From contig CAZPGZ010000017.1 of the NCBI GenBank assembly GCA_964586075.1, positions 1-64,000 of the forward strand: 64,000 nt of DNA, written 5' to 3'. Positions within the stretch are counted from its first letter, which is position 1. The number at the start of each line of letters is the position of its first letter. The notes beneath the pieces are model-generated. The model was given only the letters and a program-made list of their open reading frames with translations, was not told where the DNA came from and ran no database searches. Positions 41,920 through 50,096 of the stretch are shown piece by piece. A program made the translations under genes and the position numbers. Origin of the DNA: JBAZLV01 sp964586075. GTDB taxonomy: Bacteria; Nitrospirota; UBA9217.

Positions 41920-41995
41920 TGGTGGTCCCAACGGGAATCGAACCCGTGTCTCCGGCGTGAGAGGCCAGCGTCCTAGGCCGCTAGACGATGGGACC
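41920..41995 (-). tRNA. tRNA-Glu (CUC anticodon)
   Basis: On the minus strand the gene starts GGTCCCATCGTCTAG and ends in the T arm ACGGGTTCGAATCCCGT, then TGGGACC, discriminator A and an encoded CCA (41922-41920). The anticodon loop is CTCTCAC, giving CUC. Acceptor, D, anticodon and T stems all pair. It is the second tRNA after tRNA-Gln. Confidence 0.96.
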
Positions 41996-42019
41996 AGCTT
42001 GGAAAAGATTTTGGCTGAA

Positions 42020-42047
42020 AATTGTAAAATTTGCTCTTTTTACAATT
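42020..42047. repeat. AT-rich inverted repeat between the two tRNAs
   Basis: AATTGTAAAA and TTTTACAATT form a perfect 10-bp stem around TTTGCTCT. It lies in the spacer of the tRNA-Gln/tRNA-Glu transcript and could be a processing signal or attenuator; there is no clean T run. Confidence 0.5.
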
Positions 42048-42057
42048 GGTGGTTGTA

Positions 42058-42131
42058 TGGTTGGGGGAGGAGGATTCGAACCCCCGTAAACAGGTTCAGA
42101 GCCTGTCGTCCTACCACTGGACGATCCCCCA
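42058..42131 (-). tRNA. tRNA-Gln (CUG anticodon)
   Basis: On the minus strand it begins TGGGGGATCGTCCAGTGG and ends with the T arm CGGGGGTTCGAATCCTC, TCCCCCA, discriminator A and an encoded CCA (42060-42058). The anticodon loop CTCTGAA gives CUG. First gene of the two-tRNA transcript. Confidence 0.95.
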
Positions 42132-42150
42132 GGGTGAATTCAGATTTAGC

Positions 42151-42179
42151 ACTATATACAAAACCAGATTGAGTGTCAA
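42151..42179 (-). promoter_or_regulatory. Sigma-70 promoter of the tRNA-Gln/tRNA-Glu pair
   Basis: On the minus strand TTGACA (42179-42174), 17-nt spacer, TATAGT (42156-42151). The -10 box ends 19 nt before the tRNA-Gln 5' end. Confidence 0.85.
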
Positions 42180-42274
42180 GGGCAAACAAAAGCATTTTTT
42201 AAGCGCGCGGAAATCGCAAAAACGCCCAGTATTTGAAACAGGAATAACGTTTTCCGAACTACACGGGATCAATT

Positions 42275-42330
42275 CCTGCGACAAGGAATCCCCTGGCTTC
42301 TGCCAGGGGAGGAATGCAGTAAGTCGCAGG
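42275..42330. repeat. Nested inverted repeat, possible remnant of an IS200/IS605-type end
   Basis: An outer 8-bp stem (CCTGCGAC / GTCGCAGG) encloses an inner 8-bp hairpin CCCCTGGC-TTCT-GCCAGGGG. The inner core GGAATCCCCTGGC...GCCAGGGGAGG resembles the hairpin at the right end of IS605-type elements. No transposase gene or second end is visible. Confidence 0.45.
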
Positions 42331-42348
42331 AGGTCGCGTTTATCGAAG

Positions 42349-42377
42349 GAGCCCCCGGCTCGAGCCGGAAGGGGCTC
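42349..42377 (-). terminator. GC-rich hairpin at the rsmA stop codon
   Basis: GAGCCC and GGGCTC enclose the 14-bp palindrome CCGGCTCGAGCCGG. The structure overlaps the rsmA stop codon. No T run follows on the minus strand, so it may stabilise or weakly terminate the transcript. Confidence 0.45.
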
Positions 42378-43158
42378 AACTGAGGAAGTCCGCCAGTCTT
42401 CCAAATTCCTCCACGGTCAGGGTTTCGGCCCGTCGACTCAGATCAACGCCTGTTTTATCCAGAATTGCTTCCATCTTCTCTTGCGGAATATCAAGCTGCT
42501 TGAGGGCATTTCGAAGGGTTTTTCTGCGCTGGGAAAACGCTGCCTTGACTACCCGGAAAAAAAAGGCCTCATCCCGCAGCGAAACAGCCGGGCGGCTGCG
42601 GATCACAAGAGTGATGACCGCTGAATCCACTTTTGGTTTTGGTGAAAAGGCTTCCGGCGGCACGCTGAATTCAATTCTGGGTTCTGCATATAACTGGACC
42701 AAAATGGATAGATAGCCGTAATCCTTTCCTCCCGGCGATGCGGAAATTCGCCGGGCGACTTCCTTTTGCAGCATAAGCGTGAGACTGAGAAATTTTTTGC
42801 GATGGGCAAGGAGTTTCTGGATAATAGGTGTTGATATGTAATAGGGAAGATTGGCAACGACCTTCCATTGGCCTGTCAAACCGGCATACGGATACTCAAG
42901 CGCATCTGCCTGGACTATTTCAACCTGTTTTTGCCCGGAGAATTGCCGGCGCAAAACAGGTAAGAGCCGTTCATCCAGTTCAATTGCAAGAACCTTCTTT
43001 GCCTTCTCCGCAAGTACAGCGGTTAAATGGCCCAGTCCCGGCCCGATTTCGAGAACCAGATTCTCGGAACCTAGCTGTGCTGCGGTTGCTATTTTTTGAT
43101 GGTAGTAAGGATCCTGAAGAAAGTTCTGGCCCAGAGATTTTTTTGCGCGGATATTCAT
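42376..43158 (-). CDS. rsmA: 16S rRNA (adenine1518/1519-N6)-dimethyltransferase KsgA/RsmA
   Basis: 260 aa. Dimethylates two adjacent adenines in the 3' helix of 16S rRNA during 30S assembly. Seen: KKSLGQNFLQDPYYHQKI, SAM motif VLEIGPGLGHLTAVLAEKA, ELDERLLPVL, ADALEYP and the catalytic NLPYYISTPII. The C-terminal region has KVDSAVITLVIR and FFRVVKAAFSQRRKTLRNAL, all canonical. Monocistronic on the minus strand, with 61 nt to the upstream permease gene. Confidence 0.97.
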   Translation of the reverse strand: MNIRAKKSLGQNFLQDPYYHQKIATAAQLGSENLVLEIGPGLGHLTAVLAEKAKKVLAIELDERLLPVLRRQFSGQKQVEIVQADALEYPYAGLTGQWKVVANLPYYISTPIIQKLLAHRKKFLSLTLMLQKEVARRISASPGGKDYGYLSILVQLYAEPRIEFSVPPEAFSPKPKVDSAVITLVIRSRPAVSLRDEAFFFRVVKAAFSQRRKTLRNALKQLDIPQEKMEAILDKTGVDLSRRAETLTVEEFGRLADFLS

Positions 43159-43219
43159 ACTTGCCTGCTCGGGTTGTTAACGATAATCCTGCATGGCTGC
43201 AGTGCTGTTTCCCGCATTT

Positions 43220-44068
43220 TTATATACGCATCCTTGGATCAAGTCTGTCTCTCAGAAAATCGCCGATGATGTTGAAGCTGATTACCGTGATACAGATGGC
43301 GATGCCGGGAAAAATCACCATCCAGGGGGCAGAGTTGATATAGTCGCGGTTCAGGCTGATCATGGAGCCCCAGGTCGGCGTGGGAGGCTGGACGCCGAGA
43401 CCGAGAAATGAAAGTGATGCTTCCAGCAGAATAAATCCACCGACACGTAGACTGCCTGCCACGAGCAGCAAGGGAATCGCGTTCGGCAGAATATGCTTGT
43501 ATAAAATCCTTGTCGGTGTGGCCCCTATCGCTTTTGATGCATCCACGTAAGTTTGTTCCTTCAGTGTAAGCGTGATGCCACGCACCAGCCGCGCGAAGCC
43601 GGCCCAGCCGACAAGCGTGATTGCAAGCATGGCAGAGGTGAGGCCAGGCGGCGTCATGACGGCACTGATGCCGATGGCAAGAAGAAGGCTGGGAAATGCG
43701 AGAAAAATATCGAAAATCTGGGAGAGGATGATGTCCGTCTTGCCGCCGAAGTATCCTGCGATCAGTCCGAAAAAAATGCCGATGCACAAGGACAGCGCAG
43801 ACGAAGCAATCCCTACTGCCAGAGAAATGCGCGCGCCGGAAACAATCCGGGAAAGGATATCTCTTCCCTTGCTGTCCGTCCCGAGGTAGTGCGTTGTATC
43901 CGGTGGCTGCTTGATCTTATTGAGGTCCATGGCAAGCGGGTCAAAGGAAACCAAAGAGGGACCGACGAGCGCTGTCAGTACAAGCAGAACAAGCAAAACA
44001 GCCGCAATAATCGCAGGAATGTTTGCCGCAGCTTTTTTGTGCGTAGAAGAATGGAGCATGGCCTTCAT
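43220..44068 (-). CDS. ABC transporter permease, DppC/OppC type
   Basis: 282 aa from the ATG at 44068; a TTG at 44116 overlaps the DppB-type stop and is the alternative. Six hydrophobic segments; BPD_transp_1 fold with the EAA-type cytoplasmic loop near residue 195 (YVDASKAIGATPTRILYKHILPNA). N-terminal LALDLNKIKQPP-like segment (FDPLAMDLNKIKQPPDTTHYLGTDSKGRDIL) is the DppC signature. Imports dipeptides, oligopeptides or nickel depending on the binding protein, which is not here. No ATPase or substrate-binding gene is adjacent. Confidence 0.93.
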   Translation of the reverse strand: MKAMLHSSTHKKAAANIPAIIAAVLLVLLVLTALVGPSLVSFDPLAMDLNKIKQPPDTTHYLGTDSKGRDILSRIVSGARISLAVGIASSALSLCIGIFFGLIAGYFGGKTDIILSQIFDIFLAFPSLLLAIGISAVMTPPGLTSAMLAITLVGWAGFARLVRGITLTLKEQTYVDASKAIGATPTRILYKHILPNAIPLLLVAGSLRVGGFILLEASLSFLGLGVQPPTPTWGSMISLNRDYINSAPWMVIFPGIAICITVISFNIIGDFLRDRLDPRMRI

Positions 44069-44112
44069 TGTGCAAAAAACTTCATTTTGTTTTTTGTCCC
44101 TCGGAACGTGCG

Positions 44113-45054
44113 TCAAGCATTTCGTGCCTGCTTTTCGCGCACCCGCGGATCCAGAAACTGATACGAAATATCTACCAGCAGATTTATGGTCACAAAGACC
44201 AGGGATCCAAAAAGAACGACGCCCATGATCACCGGATAATCCCGCTTCAGAATGCCGTCAAGCGCGTACCTGCCGAGGCCGTCCCATCCGAAAATAGTTT
44301 CTGTCAGCACCGCACCGTTCAGATATGAGCCAAGGTCCAGGCCGATCAGGGTTACGATCGGGATGAGGGAATTTTTAAGCGCGTGTTTGAGCACCACCTG
44401 TGTTTCGGAAAGGCCCTTGGCGCGGGCGGCGGCTACATACGGCTGAGAAAGTGATTCCAGCATGGAAGAGCGTGTTACGCGCGCGATATAAGAAAGCGAA
44501 AATGTTCCAAGCGTTGCAGCAGGGAGAATGATATGAAGAAAACTGCCGTTGCCCATGCCCGACGGTGGAAGCCACTGGAGATAGAAGGCGAAAATAAGCA
44601 TCAGGGCGAGGCCGAGCCAAAAAACTGGTATTGAAATACCACCCACGGAAACGAGCAGTATCAGCCGGTCCCAGACAGTGCCTTGTTTGACTGCCGCAAT
44701 TACGCCCATGCCGATCCCGAATACCGAAGCGAACAGCATGGCTGCGGCAGCGAGTTTCAGCGTGTTCGGAAATTTTTGCATCAAGTCGTCGTTGATTTTG
44801 CGGTTGGTATAGTATGAACGTCCGAGTTCACCGCCGGCAATGAGTTTCAAGTAACCCAGATATTGGGCGGCCAGCGGTTTGTCGCTGCCGAGTTCCGCGC
44901 GGATCCTCGCCAGCGTTTCTGGATTTGCCCGTTCACCGGCCATACCCTGGACAGGATCGCCCGGCAGAGACTGCATAAGGATAAAAGTAATGAGCGTTAT
45001 GCCGATAAGCGTGGGGATAAAAAGAAATATCCGATTCAGAATGTAGCGTGGCAT
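44113..45054 (-). CDS. ABC transporter permease, DppB/OppB type
   Basis: 313 aa from the ATG at 45054 (start MPRYILNRIF, the common DppB N terminus). Six transmembrane helices; family segments LPGDPVQGMAGERANPETLARIRAELG and the EAA loop YVAAARAKGLSETQVVLKHALKN. Forms the translocation pore with the DppC-type partner, which follows directly. Substrate unknown. The frame is open to 45093 upstream but MPRY fits the family start. Confidence 0.93.
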   Translation of the reverse strand: MPRYILNRIFLFIPTLIGITLITFILMQSLPGDPVQGMAGERANPETLARIRAELGSDKPLAAQYLGYLKLIAGGELGRSYYTNRKINDDLMQKFPNTLKLAAAAMLFASVFGIGMGVIAAVKQGTVWDRLILLVSVGGISIPVFWLGLALMLIFAFYLQWLPPSGMGNGSFLHIILPAATLGTFSLSYIARVTRSSMLESLSQPYVAAARAKGLSETQVVLKHALKNSLIPIVTLIGLDLGSYLNGAVLTETIFGWDGLGRYALDGILKRDYPVIMGVVLFGSLVFVTINLLVDISYQFLDPRVREKQARNA

Positions 45055-45140
45055 GGATAAGCTGATCTTACACAAAAAGACTAGAAACCGCAATTGGAAA
45101 GTGTTGAGGGGTGCTCTTCGGTTGCAAAATTATTAAGCGC

Positions 45141-45169
45141 TTGCTTTCGAAAAATGTTTATGGAATAAT
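45141..45169 (+). promoter_or_regulatory. Candidate promoter of the HerA-like gene
   Basis: TTGCTT, 17-nt spacer, AATAAT. The leader to the ATG at 45233 is about 57 nt and holds an ACGGAGG ribosome site. Confidence 0.45.
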
Positions 45170-45232
45170 TCAATCATCTTTTCTGAGCAGGCTGTTTCAC
45201 TATTTTTACGACACGCTCTCCACGGAGGCACT

Positions 45233-46708
45233 ATGGCAAAAAAAACGGAAGCACTTCTTATCGCAAAAGCAAAAGAGAGCATCGCAATTCTTCCGAGCAT
45301 GGCCAACCGACATGGCCTGATTGCCGGTGCCACCGGGACCGGCAAAACCGTAACGCTTCGCGTCATGGCGGAACAGTTCAGCAGGATCGGCGTGCCGGTT
45401 TTTCTCGCCGATGTAAAAGGCGACCTCACCGGCATTGCAAAAGCAGGCGGCGACAAACCGGACTTTGCCTCACGCGCAAAACAGCTGGGGATCGACGGTT
45501 TTGCTTTTGAAAATTGTCCGACCACCTTCTGGGACCTGTTCGGGCTGCAGGGACACCCGGTTCGCACTACGATCTCAGAAATGGGACCGCTTCTGCTTTC
45601 CCGTGTTTTAAACCTGAATGAAATTCAGAGCGGAGTGCTCTCCATTATTTTCAAAGTCGCCGATGATAACGGTTTGCTCCTTTTGGACCTTAAGGACCTT
45701 CGCGCCATGACTCAATTTGTGGGCGACAACGCGGACAAATTCAAAACCCAGTACGGCAATATTTCTACGGCGAGCATCGGGGCCATCCAGCGCGGTCTGC
45801 TCGGAATTGAGGAGCAGGGCGGTGAGGCATTTTTCGGAGAGCCCGCCCTGAATCTTGCAGACCTCATGCAAACCGATGCGGCAGGCAGGGGGATGGTCAA
45901 CATTCTTGCCGCGGAAAAGCTTCTGCAGTCGCCAAAACTGTATGCCACCTTCCTTCTTTGGATGCTGGCGGAGCTTTTCGAGACCCTTCCTGAGGTCGGT
46001 GATCCTGACAAACCAAAACTTGTGTTCTTCTTTGATGAAGCACATCTGCTGTTCGATGACGCACCGAAAGCCCTAGAAGATAAAATAGAACAGGTGGTGA
46101 GGCTTATTCGTTCCAAAGGCGTAGGAGTATATTTTATAACGCAGAATCCGCTCGATGTGCCCGAAACGGTTCTGGGCCAGCTGGGAAACCGGGTCCAGCA
46201 TGCTCTTCGCGCTTTTACGCCAAAGGATCAGAAGGCAGTCAAGGCCGCAGCCGACACCTTCCGCCCCAATCCGAATCTGGATGTGGCAAAAGTCATCACG
46301 GAACTCGGTGTCGGCGAAGCGCTTATTTCCGTGCTTGATGCTAAAGGTTCTCCCACTGTCGTGGAACGGGCATTTGTCTGCCCGCCGCGAAGCCGGCTTG
46401 CGCCTCTGACATCTGAAGAGCGGATGGAAATTATCAAAGCGTCCGATTTGTTCGGACATTATGAAAAAACGATTGACCGTGAGTCTGCGTACGAAAAACT
46501 GAAACAGCGCACCGCGGAGGCCGAGGAAGAGCAGGGTCAGGAGCCGGGCGCGCCGACGCGGCGGGGAAAAGCTGCAGAACCGCAATCAGAAGCCGCCAAA
46601 ATTGTCGGTGCCATGGCAAAGAGTGCCGCGCATGCTATCGGAAGTCAAATAGGACGCCAAATTATCCGGGGAGTGCTTGGATCGATCCTGGGTGGAGGAA
46701 GGCGCTAA
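45233..46708 (+). CDS. HerA-like/DUF853 (YjgR-type) NTPase
   Basis: 491 aa. P-loop ATPase of the HerA/FtsK superfamily. Seen: Walker A GATGTGKTV (32-40), LADVKGDLTGIAKAGGDKP, Walker B FFFDEAHLLF near residue 264, the arginine/glutamine sensor segment GVGVYFITQNPLDVPETVLGQLGNRVQHALRAFTP, and a C-terminal helical glycine-rich tail (IIRGVLGSILGGGRR). DUF853 members are widespread; a role in DNA processing is assumed but unproven. Monocistronic, preceded by GGAGG 6 nt before the ATG. Confidence 0.92.
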   Translation: MAKKTEALLIAKAKESIAILPSMANRHGLIAGATGTGKTVTLRVMAEQFSRIGVPVFLADVKGDLTGIAKAGGDKPDFASRAKQLGIDGFAFENCPTTFWDLFGLQGHPVRTTISEMGPLLLSRVLNLNEIQSGVLSIIFKVADDNGLLLLDLKDLRAMTQFVGDNADKFKTQYGNISTASIGAIQRGLLGIEEQGGEAFFGEPALNLADLMQTDAAGRGMVNILAAEKLLQSPKLYATFLLWMLAELFETLPEVGDPDKPKLVFFFDEAHLLFDDAPKALEDKIEQVVRLIRSKGVGVYFITQNPLDVPETVLGQLGNRVQHALRAFTPKDQKAVKAAADTFRPNPNLDVAKVITELGVGEALISVLDAKGSPTVVERAFVCPPRSRLAPLTSEERMEIIKASDLFGHYEKTIDRESAYEKLKQRTAEAEEEQGQEPGAPTRRGKAAEPQSEAAKIVGAMAKSAAHAIGSQIGRQIIRGVLGSILGGGRR

Positions 46709-46803
46709 AAAAAGAGTGGAATGGCTTGTCAAAAGTTTTCTGCTTCGCATGAAGCAGGTTGTTCTGGAACGATGTTGAAAAAAATGGCAGGCACAAGGTG
46801 TTG

Positions 46804-47472
46804 CTACTTTCTTCCTTTTGATTTCGGCACGTAATATTGCGTGCCCTGTTTCATGCTCAATATCTGCTTGAGCAAATCATCAAGATCTTCCCGCCGGTGA
46901 ACAAAATCGATATCTGAAGTGTTGATGACAAGAAGAGGGGTGTCGCTGTAGCGAAAAAAGAACTGGTTGTAAGCCTCATTTACGGCGGCGATGTAGTCCT
47001 GGTTGACCTGTTTTTCGAATGATCTGGCGCGCTGCCTGATGCGCCGGAGAAGAGTGTCCGTATCTGCCTGCAGAAAAATGACAAGATCAGGCCGAACGAT
47101 GTTGGGCTCGAGTATTTTGTAGAACTGCTCGTACAGCGCGAGCTCATTGTCGCTGAGGTTAAGATAGGCAAAGATGCGGTCTTTGTCGAACAGATAATCG
47201 CTGATGGTGATCTGCGTGAACAAATCAGGCTGGTTCATCTCTTGCTGCTGGGTGAATCTGTTCAGGAGAAAGAACATCTGGGTTTGAAAACGAAAGCGTT
47301 CCGGTTCACGATAGAAATCAGGAAGAAAGGGATTTTCTTCCGCCCGTTCGAGAATCAAGCGGGCTCCAAGCTCCTCCGCAAGCAGGCCGGTAAGGCTTGT
47401 TTTTCCCACACCGATCGGCCCTTCGGTTACGATATACTTTGCTTGGGAAACAGCATCAGGTCTTCTGGTCAT
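46804..47472 (-). CDS. Deoxynucleoside kinase (deoxyadenosine/deoxyguanosine kinase type)
   Basis: 222 aa from the ATG at 47472, which overlaps the folK stop (ATGA). Phosphorylates deoxynucleosides in purine salvage. Seen: P-loop GPIGVGKTS (18-26), ENPFLPDFYREPERFRFQTQMFFL, DYLFDKDRIFAYLNL and the LID region RIRQRARSFEKQVNQDY. The family includes dAK/dGK/dCK; base preference cannot be told from sequence alone. Coupling to folK by overlap makes co-expression likely. Confidence 0.92.
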   Translation of the reverse strand: MTRRPDAVSQAKYIVTEGPIGVGKTSLTGLLAEELGARLILERAEENPFLPDFYREPERFRFQTQMFFLLNRFTQQQEMNQPDLFTQITISDYLFDKDRIFAYLNLSDNELALYEQFYKILEPNIVRPDLVIFLQADTDTLLRRIRQRARSFEKQVNQDYIAAVNEAYNQFFFRYSDTPLLVINTSDIDFVHRREDLDDLLKQILSMKQGTQYYVPKSKGRK

Positions 47473-47966
47473 GGTTTTTTCCCGCAGTTGCAAGCTGCAA
47501 CGCGATGAGGATCTTCCAGTTCTTCGAGCAGGCGTGACGCCGTTTTTTGCAGAACCGGATGCACTACCTGCGGTGCGATTTCACACAAAGGGACAAGTAC
47601 GAACCTGCGGGATGCCAGTAACGGATGCGGTATCGCAAGATCGGAGGTCTCCATCACTGCATCTCCGTACAGCAGAATATCAAGGTCGATTGTCCGCGGG
47701 CCCCAGCGGAGTGTTCTGCTGCGTCCGAGCTTGTTTTCAATGTTACGGCAGGCTTCAAGCAGCTGGCTGGCCGAAAGATCCGTGTGCAATTCCGCGACTG
47801 CGTTGATGAAATCCTCCTGGTTACGAAAGCCTACCGGCTCGGTGCCGTAAAAAGAAGAAGTTTTTTTTACGCACCCTGTTTCACGCAAGAGTTCAAGGGC
47901 TCGGAGACAATTGCCTGCTTTATCTCCCATATTTGAGCCTAAACCGATATACGCTATTGTCGGCAT
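47469..47966 (-). CDS. folK: 2-amino-4-hydroxy-6-hydroxymethyldihydropteridine pyrophosphokinase
   Basis: 165 aa from the ATG at 47966. Adds pyrophosphate to hydroxymethyl-dihydropterin in folate synthesis. Seen: YIGLGSNMGDK (N-terminal loop), SSFYGTEPVGFRNQEDFINAVAEL, LGRSRTLRWGPRTIDLDILLYGD (the signature RWGPRxIDLDIL) and PHPLLASRRFVLVPL. Normal family length. Between dapL and the deoxynucleoside kinase. Confidence 0.95.
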   Translation of the reverse strand: MPTIAYIGLGSNMGDKAGNCLRALELLRETGCVKKTSSFYGTEPVGFRNQEDFINAVAELHTDLSASQLLEACRNIENKLGRSRTLRWGPRTIDLDILLYGDAVMETSDLAIPHPLLASRRFVLVPLCEIAPQVVHPVLQKTASRLLEELEDPHRVAACNCGKKP

Positions 47967-48029
47967 GAAAAATCCGTTCAGCGCCCTCCGCATGTGACGC
48001 GTTACCTCTTCAGGAACGCCGCTTCTGTT

Positions 48030-49280
48030 TTAAAACTCAAATTGAAGGCCGCTCATCCGTTTCCCGAATTCATCAAGCACGCGCTGTTCATCTTTTCTGC
48101 CGTTGGACACAAATGTAGCGGAGAAGCGGATATACGATCCGGCATCATCCCACGGTACGGTGCTGATGAGTTTTTCCGAAATAAGAAACTCAGAAAATTC
48201 CTCCGCGTTGGAAAACCGTCTGCCGTTTTTGATGCCCTTCGGCATTTTGACATACAGATAGAAAGTGCCCGCAGGCATCTTTGCGTTAAAACCCATTGCT
48301 GCGAGAACGGAAACCATGGCTTGCAGTCTGCGCTCGTATTTTGCGGTGATTTCTGAGGTTATCTCAGGATGGTCCAGAGCGTGCACGCCCGCCATCTGGA
48401 TTGCCTTGAACTGCCCGGAGTCGTAATTGTCCTTGACGTTTCCATAACCAGCCATGATCCGTTCATTTCCCGCCACAAAACCCAGACGCCAGCCGGTCAT
48501 ATTATACGCCTTCGACAAGGAGTGAATTTCAACCCCCACGTCTTTTGCGCCGGCTACGGAAAGAAAGGAAAGCGGTTTTGATCCATAGGTCAGCGCGGCA
48601 TAGGCAGCGTCGTGCACAACAACAATGTTGTTTGCTTTTGCAAAAGCTACCACGGTCTCAAAAAAAGCCCTGGTTGCGCCGGCACCGGTTGGATTGTTCG
48701 GATAGTTAATATAAAGGAGCTTCGCGCGTTTCTTTACGTCATCGGAGAGCTTTTCGAAGTCAGGAAGAAATCCGTTTTGTTCCAAAAGAGGCAGATTAAC
48801 CACTTCTCCGCCGTACCAGCGGGTATGTGTTCCCATAATGGGGTATCCGGGAACCGTCATCAGCGTGACATCACCGGGATTAACGAATACTGCCGGAAAC
48901 ATTGCAAGTGCCGGTTTGCTTCCGATGCAATGCAGTACTTCGGTTTCCGGGTTGAGTCCGTTAACGCCATAGACGTTTTGAAGATAGCGCGCGGCCGCAT
49001 CCTTGAACTCTTGGATACCGTTGTCTGCGTAGCCCCGGTTCTGGGGTCTTTCTGTTTCCTGCTGAAGGGCTTTGACTACATCGGGAAACGCCATCTCATC
49101 AGGTTCTCCCACGCCAAAATCGATCAGTTCCACGCCAGGATGCGCTGCAAGTGCGGCTCGCTTGGCGCGTTTGATTTTTTCAAACTTGTAGATTTTCTGC
49201 TCTTTGCCGAACAGCGCGCCTCCGAGGCGATCCGCGAATAGCGTTTGAATATATGTTTCTTTTTCTGTTGTTTCTGACAC
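48030..49280 (-). CDS. dapL: LL-diaminopimelate aminotransferase
   Basis: 416 aa class I/II PLP enzyme converting tetrahydrodipicolinate directly to LL-diaminopimelate, bypassing DapC, DapD and DapE. Seen: IDFGVGEPDEMAFPDVVKAL, the Tyr/Gly loop RGYADNGIQEFKDA, GYPIMGTHTRWYGGEV, NYPNNPTGA (192-200) and the PLP Lys in SLSKAYNMTGW (K257). The start is a GTG at 49280 with AGGAGG 8 nt before it. Downstream of dapB and the DsbC-like gene; folK follows. Confidence 0.94.
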   Translation of the reverse strand: MSETTEKETYIQTLFADRLGGALFGKEQKIYKFEKIKRAKRAALAAHPGVELIDFGVGEPDEMAFPDVVKALQQETERPQNRGYADNGIQEFKDAAARYLQNVYGVNGLNPETEVLHCIGSKPALAMFPAVFVNPGDVTLMTVPGYPIMGTHTRWYGGEVVNLPLLEQNGFLPDFEKLSDDVKKRAKLLYINYPNNPTGAGATRAFFETVVAFAKANNIVVVHDAAYAALTYGSKPLSFLSVAGAKDVGVEIHSLSKAYNMTGWRLGFVAGNERIMAGYGNVKDNYDSGQFKAIQMAGVHALDHPEITSEITAKYERRLQAMVSVLAAMGFNAKMPAGTFYLYVKMPKGIKNGRRFSNAEEFSEFLISEKLISTVPWDDAGSYIRFSATFVSNGRKDEQRVLDEFGKRMSGLQFEF

Positions 49281-49323
49281 GAATAAAACCTCCTCATGAA
49301 TTCTCTGAATTCCTAAAAAAATA

Positions 49324-50055
49324 TTATTTGCTTGTATTAATCCAGTCTAGCAGTTTTTCTTCAGGAAGATATCCCGGAAGCACAAGGCCGTCCTGCCGTA
49401 CCAAGAGCGGTGTTCCGGTAAAGTCATAGGATTTCGCCAGGGCCGTGGTCCGTTCGACCGCATCTGCAGGACAGGACGGTTCAGGCACCGGCTTGCCGCT
49501 GAACGCGTCATCGAGCATGGGAATTGACTTTGAGCACAGTATAGCCTGGGCCTTCTTGTATGCATCCTTGTGCATCGGCAGTGGATTCAGGATCAGATAG
49601 AACGCAATGTCTGTGTGTTTTTCGACAATACGCTTCATTACCGGATGCAGTTCACGGCAGTACGGACAATCCGGATCCGTGAAAACGATGACCTTTTTCT
49701 TTGCCGTTGGGGTCCCTAACACCATAGCGTCGGAAAGCGGAATTTTAGAGAAAGCCACTTTTTTCGGTACGGGGCTGAGGCCGCCGATCAGGTACTTTTT
49801 TGAAAAATCAAGAAGCACGATGCCGCGCTGCGCATCTTTCTGCACCTCGATCTGCCACGCCCCTTTGAGCGGCGAGGCCTTGACCTCAAGGACTTTTCCG
49901 TTTGGCACAACACGATCAACAATGTCCTGTGCCTCGGACTTTTTTAATTTATGGCATTTCAGGCAGTCTTGCCCTTCTTTCATCTTAAATGCCTGCGCCG
50001 AAACGGGAAGGATAAACAGTAAAAATCCAGTGACCAGACAAATAACCTTCTTCAT
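49324..50055 (-). CDS. DsbC-like thiol:disulfide isomerase with a c-type heme motif
   Basis: 243 aa. Signal peptide (residues 1-21, cleavage near AQA), then CLKCH at 31-35, a c-type cytochrome CxxCH heme-attachment motif, a DsbC-like N-terminal dimerisation region (about 45-100), and a thioredoxin-fold domain (about 115-243) with active site CPYC (130-133), a His-Pro pair after it and a cis-Pro loop FTGTPLLV. Periplasmic disulfide isomerase. The CxxCH is the odd feature; it could bind one heme or be a CxxC metal site. It lies between dapB and dapL but is not part of that pathway. Confidence 0.87.
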   Translation of the reverse strand: MKKVICLVTGFLLFILPVSAQAFKMKEGQDCLKCHKLKKSEAQDIVDRVVPNGKVLEVKASPLKGAWQIEVQKDAQRGIVLLDFSKKYLIGGLSPVPKKVAFSKIPLSDAMVLGTPTAKKKVIVFTDPDCPYCRELHPVMKRIVEKHTDIAFYLILNPLPMHKDAYKKAQAILCSKSIPMLDDAFSGKPVPEPSCPADAVERTTALAKSYDFTGTPLLVRQDGLVLPGYLPEEKLLDWINTSK

Positions 50056-50096
50056 GATGGAGAACTCCTTTATATGGGATTATACATCCTGCATTA

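Noticed and set aside
46740..46757. Hairpin CTGCTTC-GCAT-GAAGCAG between the HerA-like gene and the deoxynucleoside kinase
   Set aside because: It has a good 7-bp stem, but no T run follows on either strand, so I do not call it a terminator.
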